Shown here one piece after another: positions 1-5,968 of a stretch of 8,823 bases of DNA. The stretch's first letter is position 1, and every line of letters begins with the position of its first letter. Origin of the DNA: Anderseniella sp. (GTDB lineage Bacteria > Pseudomonadota > Alphaproteobacteria > Rhizobiales > Aestuariivirgaceae); assembly GCA_013041995.1 (NCBI GenBank), contig JABDRA010000360.1, forward strand, positions 1-8,823. The letters run 5' to 3'. The translations under genes and the position numbers were made by a program. Under the pieces are notes generated by a model that saw only the letters and a list, made by a program, of their open reading frames with translations, did not search any database and was not told the DNA's origin.

Positions 1-1050
1 GTGGGCACACAGTGCGACCGCAAAACCGGACGCGCCGGCACGCGCGGTACGGCCAATACGATGCACATAGACTTCAGGTACATGCGGCAGTTCGTAGTTG
101 ATGACCATTTCGACATCGGGCACATCGATGCCGCGAGCCGCAATATCGGTCGCAACCAGGATCGGACAGGTACCTTTGCGGAACCGGTCCAGCGCCTTCT
201 CACGATTGCCCTGTGATTTGTTGCCGTGAATGGCAGCCGCCTCAAAACCATCCAGCACGAGCCGCTTCACAACCCGGTCGGCACCACGTTTGGTGCGGGT
301 AAACACGATCACGCGCTTGCCCATGTTCTCGCGCGCCAGATGCGCCACTGCAGCAATCTTGTTGCCTGCAGCAATATGCATGACCGACTGGTTGATGCGC
401 TCTGCCGGTGTAGACAGCGCCGCTACGGCAATTTCCACCGGAGACTTCAGGTGCTGATCGGTAAGCTTGCGTATCTCCTTCGGCATGGTGGCCGAAAACA
501 ACAGGGTCTGGCGCTTTGCAGGCACCAGCGCAACGACACGCCGGATGGCCGGCATGAAACCGATATCCAGCATCTGATCTGCTTCATCGAGGATCAGCAC
601 TTCAACCGAGTCCAGCCGCAGGCAGCGTTGGTCTATCAGGTCGAGCAGGCGGCCAGGTGTCGCAACCACAATGTCGACACCGCGCGCCATGGTGGCTTTC
701 TGCGGCCGGATGGATACACCGCCCACAATGGCGGTTGCCGACAACTTCATGCGTGAACCATAGTCGCGCACCGACTTCATGATCTGGGTCACCAGTTCAC
801 GGGTCGGCGCCAATATGAGTGCGCGGCAGGAATTGGGTTTGGGTTTGCCACCGGACGCTGCAAGGCGCTGCAGCAATGGCAGCGCAAAGGCGCCGGTTTT
901 GCCGGTGCCCGTCTGGGCCAGCCCGATTACGTCGCGTCCGTCAAGAATTGTTGGGATAGCCTTCACCTGGATAGGCGTAGGCACGTCATGGCCCAATGCT
1001 TCAAGAGCATTGAGCAACGGCCTGTCGAGGCCGAGGTCGGTAAATTTCAA
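1..1050 (-). CDS. rhlE: DEAD-box ATP-dependent RNA helicase, RhlE type (3' end outside window)
   Basis: The reverse strand reads continuously to the window edge as a superfamily 2 RNA helicase; 350 residues are visible and the C-terminal tail is cut off. Motifs occur in the right order: Q motif PTPIQ near residue 25, Walker A AQTGTGKT at 45-52, PTREL, a GG motif, TPGR, DEAD at 155-158 followed by QMLDIGF, SAT (motif III), then the second RecA-like domain with TDIAARGID and HRIGRTARAG (330-339). Such cytoplasmic enzymes use ATP to unwind short RNA duplexes in ribosome assembly and RNA decay, often in the cold. I chose the TTG at 1050 (LKFTDLGL), because family members begin at this point. The frame stays open upstream to an ATG at 1170, adding 40 residues unlike the family. 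Membership is certain; the RhlE assignment within the family is likely; the start is uncertain. Confidence 0.93.
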   Translation of the reverse strand, partial: MKFTDLGLDRPLLNALEALGHDVPTPIQVKAIPTILDGRDVIGLAQTGTGKTGAFALPLLQRLAASGGKPKPNSCRALILAPTRELVTQIMKSVRDYGSRMKLSATAIVGGVSIRPQKATMARGVDIVVATPGRLLDLIDQRCLRLDSVEVLILDEADQMLDIGFMPAIRRVVALVPAKRQTLLFSATMPKEIRKLTDQHLKSPVEIAVAALSTPAERINQSVMHIAAGNKIAAVAHLARENMGKRVIVFTRTKRGADRVVKRLVLDGFEAAAIHGNKSQGNREKALDRFRKGTCPILVATDIAARGIDVPDVEMVINYELPHVPEVYVHRIGRTARAGASGFAVALCAH

Positions 1051-1351
1051 GTTATTATTCTTTCTTGTAAGCAATGCGCGCAAAGGTTTGGCGCATCTGG
1101 GTTTCTTTTCGACGGCAACGGGCAGTGAACCCAGATTTGATGGCTCAAGGTCGCCACCGAAGAAAAACATGTGTCACGGGCATGGAGTAGTCTTGCGACT
1201 CGTTTGGTCGCGGCCCATGTCCAATATCCGCACAAGCACAGATGTGGGTATCGAAGTCAAGCAAAGCAAGCCGGTGCGGCGCAGATGCCGCAGCTCATGC
1301 TTAATACCCGGTTCGTAAAGGCAGTCAAACCGGTGTCGTTACCAAGGCTTT
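1051..1351. other. Intergenic region between the sulfonate operon and rhlE
   Basis: About 300 bases separate the end of the FMN dehydrogenase from the helicase start. I see no independent gene. The part nearest the helicase (1051-1170) is an open in-frame extension of it and may be coding or leader. Two weak inverted repeats lie just after the upstream gene: CCGGTT/AACCGG at 1308-1313 and 1328-1333, and TGCGGC/GCCGCA at 1275-1280 and 1287-1292. Neither has a T-run, so neither is a convincing intrinsic terminator. A TTGACT hexamer on the minus strand (1255-1260) could be a -35 element for rhlE, but I see no good matching -10. Confidence 0.5.
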
Positions 1352-2470
1352 CTAGCTGGAAACAAGCGTGTCCGGCAGATCGTTCATCGACGTCCTGCCC
1401 AGTTGTGCCAGAGTGAGGCTGGTTTCATCTGTCAGGACATCCCACAATTGCGACAGGCTTCGCTCACCACCGGCTGCCATGGCAAACAGCACAGGCCGCC
1501 CGAGGAACACGAAATCGGCACCCATCGCATAAGCCTTGACGATGTCCTCGCCGGATCGAATGCCGGAATCGTAAAACAGCGGATAATCCTTGCCCACCGC
1601 TTCGCGAATGCGCTGCAGCATCATAATCGGTGGCGGGGCGCTGTCCAGTTGGCGGCCGCCATGGCTGGATACCTGAACAGCGTCAACACCTGACTGTTTC
1701 AAGCGCACTGCGTCTTCGACACTCAAGACGCCTTTGACCACCAGTCGTCCCTGCCATTGCTCCCGCAGGCTTTTCAGTTTGGCCCAGTCTGCCGCAGCCC
1801 GGCTTTCGGTGCGGTCGAACCTGTTGCCCGGCCCGACGAAGTTCGCCATTTCGGGACGCCCGTTGATCAGGGTTGAAAGCGACCAGCGCGGATGCATGGC
1901 AAAGTCGATGAACTGGCGCGGGCCTATTTTAAACGGCATCTTGAAACCACGCCGCAGTTCACGAGGGCGCCGGCCCACCTCCGGCACATCGAGCGTCACG
2001 ACCAGGGTGCGATATCCGCATGCCTGCGCCCGGTCCAGCAGGCCCGTCGTACCGCTGCCGTCACCACTGATATAAAGCTGGAACCAGGCATGCCCGTCTG
2101 CCTTTTCGATTATGGTCTCCAGCGAGGTGGACGCAACCGTCGACACACCGACCGGCACCTTGTGGCGTGCCGCCATCCGCGCCAGCATGAGATCAGCCCC
2201 GGGCGTGGACAGGTTGCACATGCCCATAGGGCTGATGCCAAACGGCCGCGTCGCATCGTGATCGAACACCTTCACGCCAAGATCACGTTTGGTGACATTG
2301 ACCAGAATGCGTGGCTGCAACCGCAGGTCACGCAATGCAGCCTTGTTCAGGGCCTCTCCATGCCCCTCGCCCGCCGCGCCGTCGATATAGTCGAACACCA
2401 TCCACGGCAGACGCGCACGAGCCAATGCGCGCGCATCTGCTGATGAGTGGATTTCGCTCGAGCCAAACAC
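1352..2470 (-). CDS. FMN-dependent alpha-hydroxy-acid dehydrogenase; candidate 3-sulfolactate dehydrogenase
   Basis: This 372-residue protein has the full length of the lactate dehydrogenase (LldD)/glycolate oxidase flavoprotein family, which oxidises 2-hydroxy acids to 2-oxo acids in an FMN-bound TIM barrel. Family landmarks are visible: Tyr28 in YIDG, Tyr133 in FQLY, Asp161 in TLDVP followed by an Arg-rich stretch, Lys246 in VVKG, catalytic His270 and Arg273 in SSHGGRQLD, and the FMN-phosphate signature GIRSGEDI with GR at 324-325. The usual SNHGG is SSHGG here. Start is GTG, with AAGGG eight bases upstream. It is the last gene of the operon, 11 bases after comE, and the spacing plus context suggest that its substrate is 3-sulfolactate and its product sulfopyruvate, the ComDE substrate. 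L-lactate, glycolate or another hydroxy acid remains possible. Family is certain; substrate is inferred. Confidence 0.88.
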   Translation of the reverse strand: MFGSSEIHSSADARALARARLPWMVFDYIDGAAGEGHGEALNKAALRDLRLQPRILVNVTKRDLGVKVFDHDATRPFGISPMGMCNLSTPGADLMLARMAARHKVPVGVSTVASTSLETIIEKADGHAWFQLYISGDGSGTTGLLDRAQACGYRTLVVTLDVPEVGRRPRELRRGFKMPFKIGPRQFIDFAMHPRWSLSTLINGRPEMANFVGPGNRFDRTESRAAADWAKLKSLREQWQGRLVVKGVLSVEDAVRLKQSGVDAVQVSSHGGRQLDSAPPPIMMLQRIREAVGKDYPLFYDSGIRSGEDIVKAYAMGADFVFLGRPVLFAMAAGGERSLSQLWDVLTDETSLTLAQLGRTSMNDLPDTLVSS

Positions 2471-2476
2471 TGCGAG

Positions 2477-2483
2477 TTCCCTT
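2477..2483 (-). promoter_or_regulatory. Ribosome binding site of the FMN dehydrogenase, overlapping the comE stop
   Basis: The minus strand reads AAGGGAA, ending six bases before the GTG start at 2470. Its first two bases are the last two of the comE TAA stop (2482-2484). This supports the GTG start and suggests that translation of the two genes is coupled. Confidence 0.6.
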
Positions 2484-3036
2484 AAGCCTGAACAGCCTTC
2501 ATGAACCTGTCGCGGATCACCACCGAATCCATGGTGATAACCGGCACCTTCACGTTGCCGCTCTCACACTTGGTAACAATGATGGTCATCTTGTTGCTGT
2601 CCAGCGCTTCCTGAACGGTCTTGCCGGTGTCTTCGGCGCGGCATTCAACAACGTTTTCACAACCACACGCCTTGGCCACGGCCGTCAGAGAGGTTTTCTT
2701 GCCGGCATAGGTCGGCTGGTCACCGGTGGAGCCATAGCTGCCATTGTCGATGATGAGCAGAATGAAGTTATCCGCCACATTGTTGGCAATTGTCGGCAAG
2801 GTGCCGAAATTTGTCAGCACGGAGCCATCACCGTCAATCGAGATAACCTTCTTGCCCTGTGCCAGGGCCAGGCCAAGGCCGATGGACGATGACAGGCCCA
2901 TGGTGCCGAGCATGTAGAAATTGGTCGGCTGGTCGTCCGTCAGATGCAGTTCCTGGCTCGGCAGCCCGATATTGCAGACAACCAGATGGTCACGAATGAT
3001 GGGCGCGATGTCGCGCAGAATTTCAGAGCGGATCAT
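2482..3036 (-). CDS. comE: Sulfopyruvate decarboxylase, beta subunit (ComE type)
   Basis: This 184-residue protein is the thiamine-diphosphate (TPP) pyrophosphate-binding half of a split decarboxylase. The TPP/Mg signature runs from GDGS at 69-72 to DNGSYGSTG at 97-105, with Asn98 as the expected metal ligand. The YMLGTMGLSSSIGLGLALA stretch (41-59) and the NGSYGSTG ending match archaeal ComE, the sulfopyruvate decarboxylase subunit of coenzyme M synthesis. In bacteria the same enzyme degrades sulfolactate by converting sulfopyruvate to sulfoacetaldehyde and CO2. The reading frame is open back to 3093, but I place the start at ATG 3036 (MIRSEILR): it has AAAGGA eight bases upstream, lies two bases after the comD stop, and gives the family's usual N-terminus. 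Phosphonopyruvate decarboxylase is the main alternative, but that enzyme is normally a single fused chain. Confidence in sulfopyruvate as substrate is fairly high because of the partner genes. Confidence 0.88.
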   Translation of the reverse strand: MIRSEILRDIAPIIRDHLVVCNIGLPSQELHLTDDQPTNFYMLGTMGLSSSIGLGLALAQGKKVISIDGDGSVLTNFGTLPTIANNVADNFILLIIDNGSYGSTGDQPTYAGKKTSLTAVAKACGCENVVECRAEDTGKTVQEALDSNKMTIIVTKCESGNVKVPVITMDSVVIRDRFMKAVQA

Positions 3037-3038
3037 GA

Positions 3039-3536
3039 TCAGTATCCTTTCCAGAAGCTGGCATCGGTGAGAATGGCAACCGGCTTGTTGCACATGAAGG
3101 TATATTTGAGGATCGCGTCCAGTTCATTGACGTCGTCCTCCTTGTGGAAGTGGTAGGTCGGAATGTTCAACTGGTTGAGCAGGGCTTTGGTGTGCACCGC
3201 CATTTCCACCTGACACGCCACCGGCTCGCCCAGTTCGCCCCGGTACGAAATCAGCATGGGCAACGGCATCCGGTAATACTGGGTCAGCGTCACCAGCGTA
3301 TTGATGGTCACACCGATAGCCGTGTTCTGCATGATGATTGCCGGACGCTTGCCGCCCATGAAGGCACCGGCGCACAGCCCCATGCCCTCATCTTCCTTGT
3401 TGGACGGTATGTGGTAGATGTTCTCGCTGGCGTCGATCGCGTCGATGACGCCGGCCAGCTGCTTGCAGGGCACTGTGGTAACAAAATTGACGCCATTGGC
3501 GACCATGTCATCCACGATTTTGGTGTTAACAGACAC
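3039..3536 (-). CDS. comD: Sulfopyruvate decarboxylase, alpha subunit (ComD type)
   Basis: This 165-residue protein is the pyrimidine-binding half of the split TPP enzyme. Matches to archaeal ComD as I remember it include VPC at 22-24, IYHIPSNKEDEG at 40-51 (the Glu in this block is the likely activator of the thiamine aminopyrimidine), GLCAGAF, AIIMQN at 66-71, and the LTQYYRMPLPMLISYRG block at 84-100. It would pair with the next gene's product to make the active cytoplasmic decarboxylase. Start is GTG at 3536, with GAGGAG eight bases upstream; no in-frame ATG gives as good a fit. The gene follows the short-chain dehydrogenase after 46 bases and its TGA ends two bases before the comE ATG, typical of co-translated subunits. 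The separate alpha and beta chains argue for sulfopyruvate rather than phosphonopyruvate. Confidence 0.88.
   Translation of the reverse strand: MSVNTKIVDDMVANGVNFVTTVPCKQLAGVIDAIDASENIYHIPSNKEDEGMGLCAGAFMGGKRPAIIMQNTAIGVTINTLVTLTQYYRMPLPMLISYRGELGEPVACQVEMAVHTKALLNQLNIPTYHFHKEDDVNELDAILKYTFMCNKPVAILTDASFWKGY
3045..3050 (-). promoter_or_regulatory. Ribosome binding site that fixes the comE start
   Basis: The minus strand reads AAAGGA inside the last codons of comD, eight bases before the ATG at 3036. It decides for this start over the longer open frame reaching 3093, whose extra 19 residues merely overlap comD and do not look like family sequence. Confidence 0.6.
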
Positions 3537-3544
3537 AGACTTTA

Positions 3545-3550
3545 CTCCTC
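3545..3550 (-). promoter_or_regulatory. Ribosome binding site of comD
   Basis: The minus strand reads GAGGAG, eight bases before the GTG at 3536. This strong match supports the GTG start of the alpha subunit. Confidence 0.65.
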
Positions 3551-3582
3551 ATGTGTGGGAATGCATATAGTTTTGAGCGCGT

Positions 3583-4350
3583 TCATTTGGCCGTATAGCC
3601 TCCATCAACGGACAATACCTGGCCGGTGACGTAGGAAGATGCGGGCGAACAGAAAAACAGGATTGGCCCGTCAATGTCTTCAGGTTCGCCATTGCGGCCG
3701 ATACAGGTCTGAGCCGCGTTGCGGGCCGCCCTGTCGGGATCATCGAAAACCGGCGCCGTCAGTTCCGTTCTGAAGAACCCCGGCGCCAAAGCATTCGCCG
3801 TGATCCCGAAAGATGACCAGGCTTGCGCCATGGCGCGGGTCATCTGGCTTACACCGCCCTTTGACGTGCCATAGGCCATGCCGCCGGGAAACGCCCTGAA
3901 GCTCTGCAGGGAGGCAAAATTGATGATCCGTCCAAAGCCGTTCTGCTTCATCGCCGGAACGAAGCCCTGGGCCAGAAAGAATGGCGCTGAAAGGTTCAGG
4001 TCCAGCGTCACATCCCAGTTTTCCGGTGTAACATCATCAGCAGCTTCACGGGTGTTGATCCCTGCTGCGTTGATCAGGATATCGGGTGGACCGAACCCTT
4101 CAACCACATCTTCGATAACCTGGTTCAGACAGGCGCGGTCGGACAGATCTGCCTCTACGAACCCTGCCTGACCGGAATGGCCCTTGACCCATTCAGCAAG
4201 AGCATTGCCACGCCGTGCCACACCGACAACCCTGACGCCGGCAGCAAGCAGGACATCCGCTGAACGCCGGCCCAGCCCGGCGCTTGCGCCGGTCACGCAT
4301 GCCGTCTTGCCGGAGAGGTCGAACAGAGAATTGTGGGGCTGGTCCTGCAT
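3583..4350 (-). CDS. Short-chain dehydrogenase/reductase of the sulfonate operon
   Basis: This 255-residue protein is a complete classical short-chain dehydrogenase. It has the cofactor motif TGASAGLG at 20-27, NAAG at 94-97, Asn119, Ser147, and the catalytic Tyr160-x3-Lys164, ending with the usual SVDGGY. ARR follows the second beta strand (45-47) where NAD-preferring members usually carry Asp, which hints at NADP(H). The overall look is of the gluconate 5-dehydrogenase/FabG-like branch. ATG at 4350 follows AGAGGG and lies eight bases after the hpsN stop, so it is co-transcribed. Two roles fit the context: a DHPS 2-dehydrogenase (HpsO/HpsP-like) that interconverts DHPS enantiomers through the 2-oxo compound, or a sulfoacetaldehyde reductase of the IsfD kind making isethionate. 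Sequence alone does not separate these. Family is certain; substrate is open. Confidence 0.9.
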   Translation of the reverse strand: MQDQPHNSLFDLSGKTACVTGASAGLGRRSADVLLAAGVRVVGVARRGNALAEWVKGHSGQAGFVEADLSDRACLNQVIEDVVEGFGPPDILINAAGINTREAADDVTPENWDVTLDLNLSAPFFLAQGFVPAMKQNGFGRIINFASLQSFRAFPGGMAYGTSKGGVSQMTRAMAQAWSSFGITANALAPGFFRTELTAPVFDDPDRAARNAAQTCIGRNGEPEDIDGPILFFCSPASSYVTGQVLSVDGGYTAK

Positions 4351-4358
4351 CTTGCCCT

Positions 4359-5666
4359 CTACATGGCCGCAGTCAGGTCGAAGTCTTCGTCAGGGAAATA
4401 CTTGGCCAGCCGGATGTCGGCGGTGCGGGCATGGCCTTCCATGCCTTCAAGCCGGGAAATCCGTGCTGTTGCTTCGGCCACCGGTTTTGCCCCTTCGCGG
4501 GTGGCGCGCTGCCATGTGACGATTTTCATGTACTTGTGCACCGAAAGTCCGCCGGTATATTTGGCGGCACCCGAGGTTGGCAGCACGTGGTTGGTACCCG
4601 ATGCCTTGTCACCGAAGGCGACCGTGGTTTCCTCGCCGAGAAACAGCGAGCCGTAACATTTGAGGCGGCCCAGCCACCAGTCGAGGTCTTCCGCCTGAAC
4701 GGTGAGATGTTCCGGTGCATAGTCATCAGATGTGGCCGCCATCTCCTCGCGCGTGTCACACACGATCACCTCGGCATAATCACGCCATGCTGCTTCGGCG
4801 TTCTTGCTGTTGAGTTCAGGCAGGTCTGCAATCAGTCCAGGCACCAGTTCCAGCACACGTTCAGCCAGCTCCTGATCATCGGTCACCAGCCACACCGGTG
4901 AATTGTAGCCGTGCTCTGCCTGACCGACCAGGTCTGCCGCTACGATGTCGGCATCTGCTGTCTTGTCAGCCAGAATGAGACTGTCGGTCGGGCCGGCAAA
5001 CATGTCGATGCCGACACGGCCAAACAGTATCCGCTTGGCTTCGGCCACGAACTGGTTGCCGGGCCCCACAAGAATGTCGGCTTTCGGCAGGTCGAACAGG
5101 CCGAATGCCATGGCAGCCACTCCCTGGACGCCGCCCAGCGCCAAAATCGAATCTGCCCCGCAAATATGCGCTGCATAAATGATGGCGGGAGCTATGCCGA
5201 CGCCGGGACGTGGTGGTGAACAGGCGATGATGTTTTCGCAACCTGCCACACTGGCAGTTGTCACTGTCATGATTGCCGATGCGATGTGGCTGTAACGCCC
5301 TCCGGGAATGTAACAACCGGCAGTGCGGACGGGAATGCTTTTCTGACCCGCGATCAGGCCAGGGACCACTTCCACCTCGATATCCTGCATGGTGGCCATC
5401 TGGGCTTCTGCAAAACGGCGCACATTTGCATGGGCGAACTGGATGTCCAGCTTCAGTTTTTCAGGAACCAGGGCTGCAGCAGCCTCGATTTCGGCAGCCG
5501 TGAGCTTGATGTTTCCATCATACTTGTCAAACTTTGCCGCGTATTCCAGTGCCCCGGCATCACCGCGCGTTTCAATATCGTTCAGAATAGACTGCACGGT
5601 GTCTCGGACGTCGTCGGCGCCAGTGGCTGACGTCAAATCGGCCTTCTTCAAATAATTGCGGGACAT
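4359..5666 (-). CDS. hpsN: Histidinol-dehydrogenase-like sulfopropanediol dehydrogenase (HpsN type)
   Basis: This 435-residue protein is a full-length member of the HisD family: zinc-dependent enzymes that use two NAD+ to oxidise a primary alcohol through the aldehyde to the acid. The equivalents of all E. coli HisD zinc ligands are present (Gln249 and His252 in QAEH, Asp353 in GDKASGTNH, His412), as are the catalytic Glu319-His320 in PEHL. Two regions differ from true HisD: GGRYSHIASAIM at 122-133, where HisD has a GGKAP...-type sequence, and GPTDS at 225-229 instead of GPSE. With no his genes nearby and sulfopyruvate decarboxylase downstream, the best reading is HpsN, which oxidises (R)-DHPS to (R)-sulfolactate. 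ATG at 5666 has an AAGGAGAT ribosome binding site. Genuine histidinol dehydrogenase or another diol oxidase of this family is the alternative. Confidence 0.85.
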   Translation of the reverse strand: MSRNYLKKADLTSATGADDVRDTVQSILNDIETRGDAGALEYAAKFDKYDGNIKLTAAEIEAAAALVPEKLKLDIQFAHANVRRFAEAQMATMQDIEVEVVPGLIAGQKSIPVRTAGCYIPGGRYSHIASAIMTVTTASVAGCENIIACSPPRPGVGIAPAIIYAAHICGADSILALGGVQGVAAMAFGLFDLPKADILVGPGNQFVAEAKRILFGRVGIDMFAGPTDSLILADKTADADIVAADLVGQAEHGYNSPVWLVTDDQELAERVLELVPGLIADLPELNSKNAEAAWRDYAEVIVCDTREEMAATSDDYAPEHLTVQAEDLDWWLGRLKCYGSLFLGEETTVAFGDKASGTNHVLPTSGAAKYTGGLSVHKYMKIVTWQRATREGAKPVAEATARISRLEGMEGHARTADIRLAKYFPDEDFDLTAAM

Positions 5667-5674
5667 CGATCACA

Positions 5675-5682
5675 ATCTCCTT
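5675..5682 (-). promoter_or_regulatory. Strong ribosome binding site of hpsN
   Basis: The minus strand reads AAGGAGAT, a near-ideal anti-Shine-Dalgarno match just upstream of the ATG at 5666. It confirms that start and suggests efficient translation of the pathway's first enzyme. Confidence 0.7.
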
Positions 5683-5693
5683 GCTTTGAGGTA

Positions 5694-5711
5694 CTGACAG
5701 CTACCTGTCAG
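5694..5711 (-). repeat. Intercistronic hairpin between the small membrane gene and hpsN
   Basis: CTGACAG at 5694-5700 and CTGTCAG at 5705-5711 are perfect inverted copies around a four-base loop. The RNA hairpin would begin four bases after the stop of the small upstream gene and end 11 bases before the hpsN ribosome binding site. No T-run follows, so it is not an intrinsic terminator. An mRNA-processing or stabilising role, or an expression step between the two cistrons, is possible. Confidence 0.55.
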
Positions 5712-5714
5712 ACA

Positions 5715-5876
5715 TCACTGGAACAAATACAAAACAATAACCATCAGAAGCAGATAACACGCCGATTTGGCTGCAATTCTGCCGGCAGGTTCGCCGGTAA
5801 AACCTGACATGAACACGCTGACCGCAGACACTGCACCAAGCGCGGTTATTCCCAGAACCGTAAGAACCAAAAACAT
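5715..5876 (-). CDS. Small two-helix membrane protein, first gene of the operon
   Basis: A short frame encodes 53 residues starting MFLVLTVLG. Residues 2-24 form one hydrophobic helix, 25-38 a polar turn containing GEPAGR and Lys38, and 41-52 a second hydrophobic segment (YLLLMVIVLYLF), so the product should be an inner-membrane hairpin. ATG at 5876 has CAGGAG six bases upstream, which strongly supports translation. The gene lies between the putative operator and hpsN, on the operon strand. I do not recognise the family. It is too short to be a known transporter subunit such as a TRAP small permease, which usually has four helices. It could assist an unlinked sulfonate transporter or a membrane-associated dehydrogenase, but nothing in the sequence shows this. 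Confidence 0.68.
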   Translation of the reverse strand: MFLVLTVLGITALGAVSAVSVFMSGFTGEPAGRIAAKSACYLLLMVIVLYLFQ

Positions 5877-5882
5877 ATCCAG

Positions 5883-5888
5883 CTCCTG
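5883..5888 (-). promoter_or_regulatory. Ribosome binding site of the small membrane gene
   Basis: The minus strand reads CAGGAG, six bases before the ATG at 5876. It is the main evidence that this 53-codon frame is a real gene. Confidence 0.6.
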
Positions 5889-5912
5889 ATCCGATATTAA
5901 CCGCCCATTAAT

Positions 5913-5940
5913 GTAATAGCTTGCATTTCGGAAAATGCAA
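5913..5940 (-). promoter_or_regulatory. Possible operon promoter inside the palindrome
   Basis: On the minus strand TTGCAT (5935-5940) and TATTAC (5913-5918) are separated by 16 bases. They match three and four of six positions of the sigma-70 consensus. Transcription would begin near 5906, about 30 bases before the small membrane gene. The match is weak and partly forced by the palindrome's symmetry. Confidence 0.3.
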
Positions 5941-5948
5941 GCTATTAC
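5921..5948 (+). promoter_or_regulatory. Possible promoter of the LacI-family regulator
   Basis: The mirror image of the operon promoter lies on the plus strand: TTGCAT (5921-5926), 16 bases, TATTAC (5943-5948). A start near 5955 would give a leader of roughly 75 bases before the regulator. If used, one bound repressor would block both directions. The hexamers are weak. Confidence 0.27.
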
Positions 5949-5968
5949 ATCATTTAATTCGGAAGATT

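Larger units (their letters stand above)
5911..5950. promoter_or_regulatory. 40-bp perfect inverted repeat, putative LacI-family operator
   Basis: The left arm ATGTAATAGCTTGCATTT (5911-5928) and right arm AAATGCAAGCTATTACAT (5933-5950) are exact reverse complements around the centre CGGA. The site lies between the divergent regulator and the sulfonate operon and outside any gene. LacI-type dimers bind inverted repeats, usually shorter ones of about 14-20 bp, so the length suggests either two overlapping sites or a symmetric operator plus extra contacts. It could also fold as a long hairpin, but there is no gene end here and no T-run, so a terminator is unlikely. Confidence 0.7.

Noticed and set aside
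226..756. Long plus-strand open frame of 176 codons opposite the helicase
   Set aside because: It lies antisense to a helicase with every family motif, has a composition rich in His, Arg and Gln typical of shadow frames, and shows no ribosome binding site or recognisable domain.
1275..1333. Terminators after the sulfonate operon
   Set aside because: Two 6-bp inverted repeats exist, but neither is followed by a T-run, so they do not support a terminator call.
1892..2443. Plus-strand open frame of 183 codons opposite the FMN dehydrogenase
   Set aside because: It is the complementary-strand shadow of a well-supported flavoprotein and has no family features.
2482..3536. Phosphonopyruvate decarboxylase or acetolactate-synthase-like enzyme
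   Set aside because: Those are usually single chains with both TPP domains; here the domains are separate genes of ComD and ComE size, with matching ComD/ComE motifs and no phosphonate genes nearby.
4284..4901. Plus-strand open frame of 205 codons opposite hpsN
   Set aside because: It is antisense to the zinc- and NAD-binding region of the HisD-like enzyme; the translation resembles no protein family and crosses the hpsN/dehydrogenase junction.
4359..5666. Annotation as histidinol dehydrogenase HisD of histidine biosynthesis
   Set aside because: Catalytic and zinc residues are shared, but the substrate-region sequences differ from HisD, no other his gene is near, and the neighbours are sulfopyruvate decarboxylase subunits.
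5911..5950. Intrinsic transcription terminator
   Set aside because: The stem is long and perfect, but it lies between two divergent gene starts, is AT-rich, and has no T-run after either arm.
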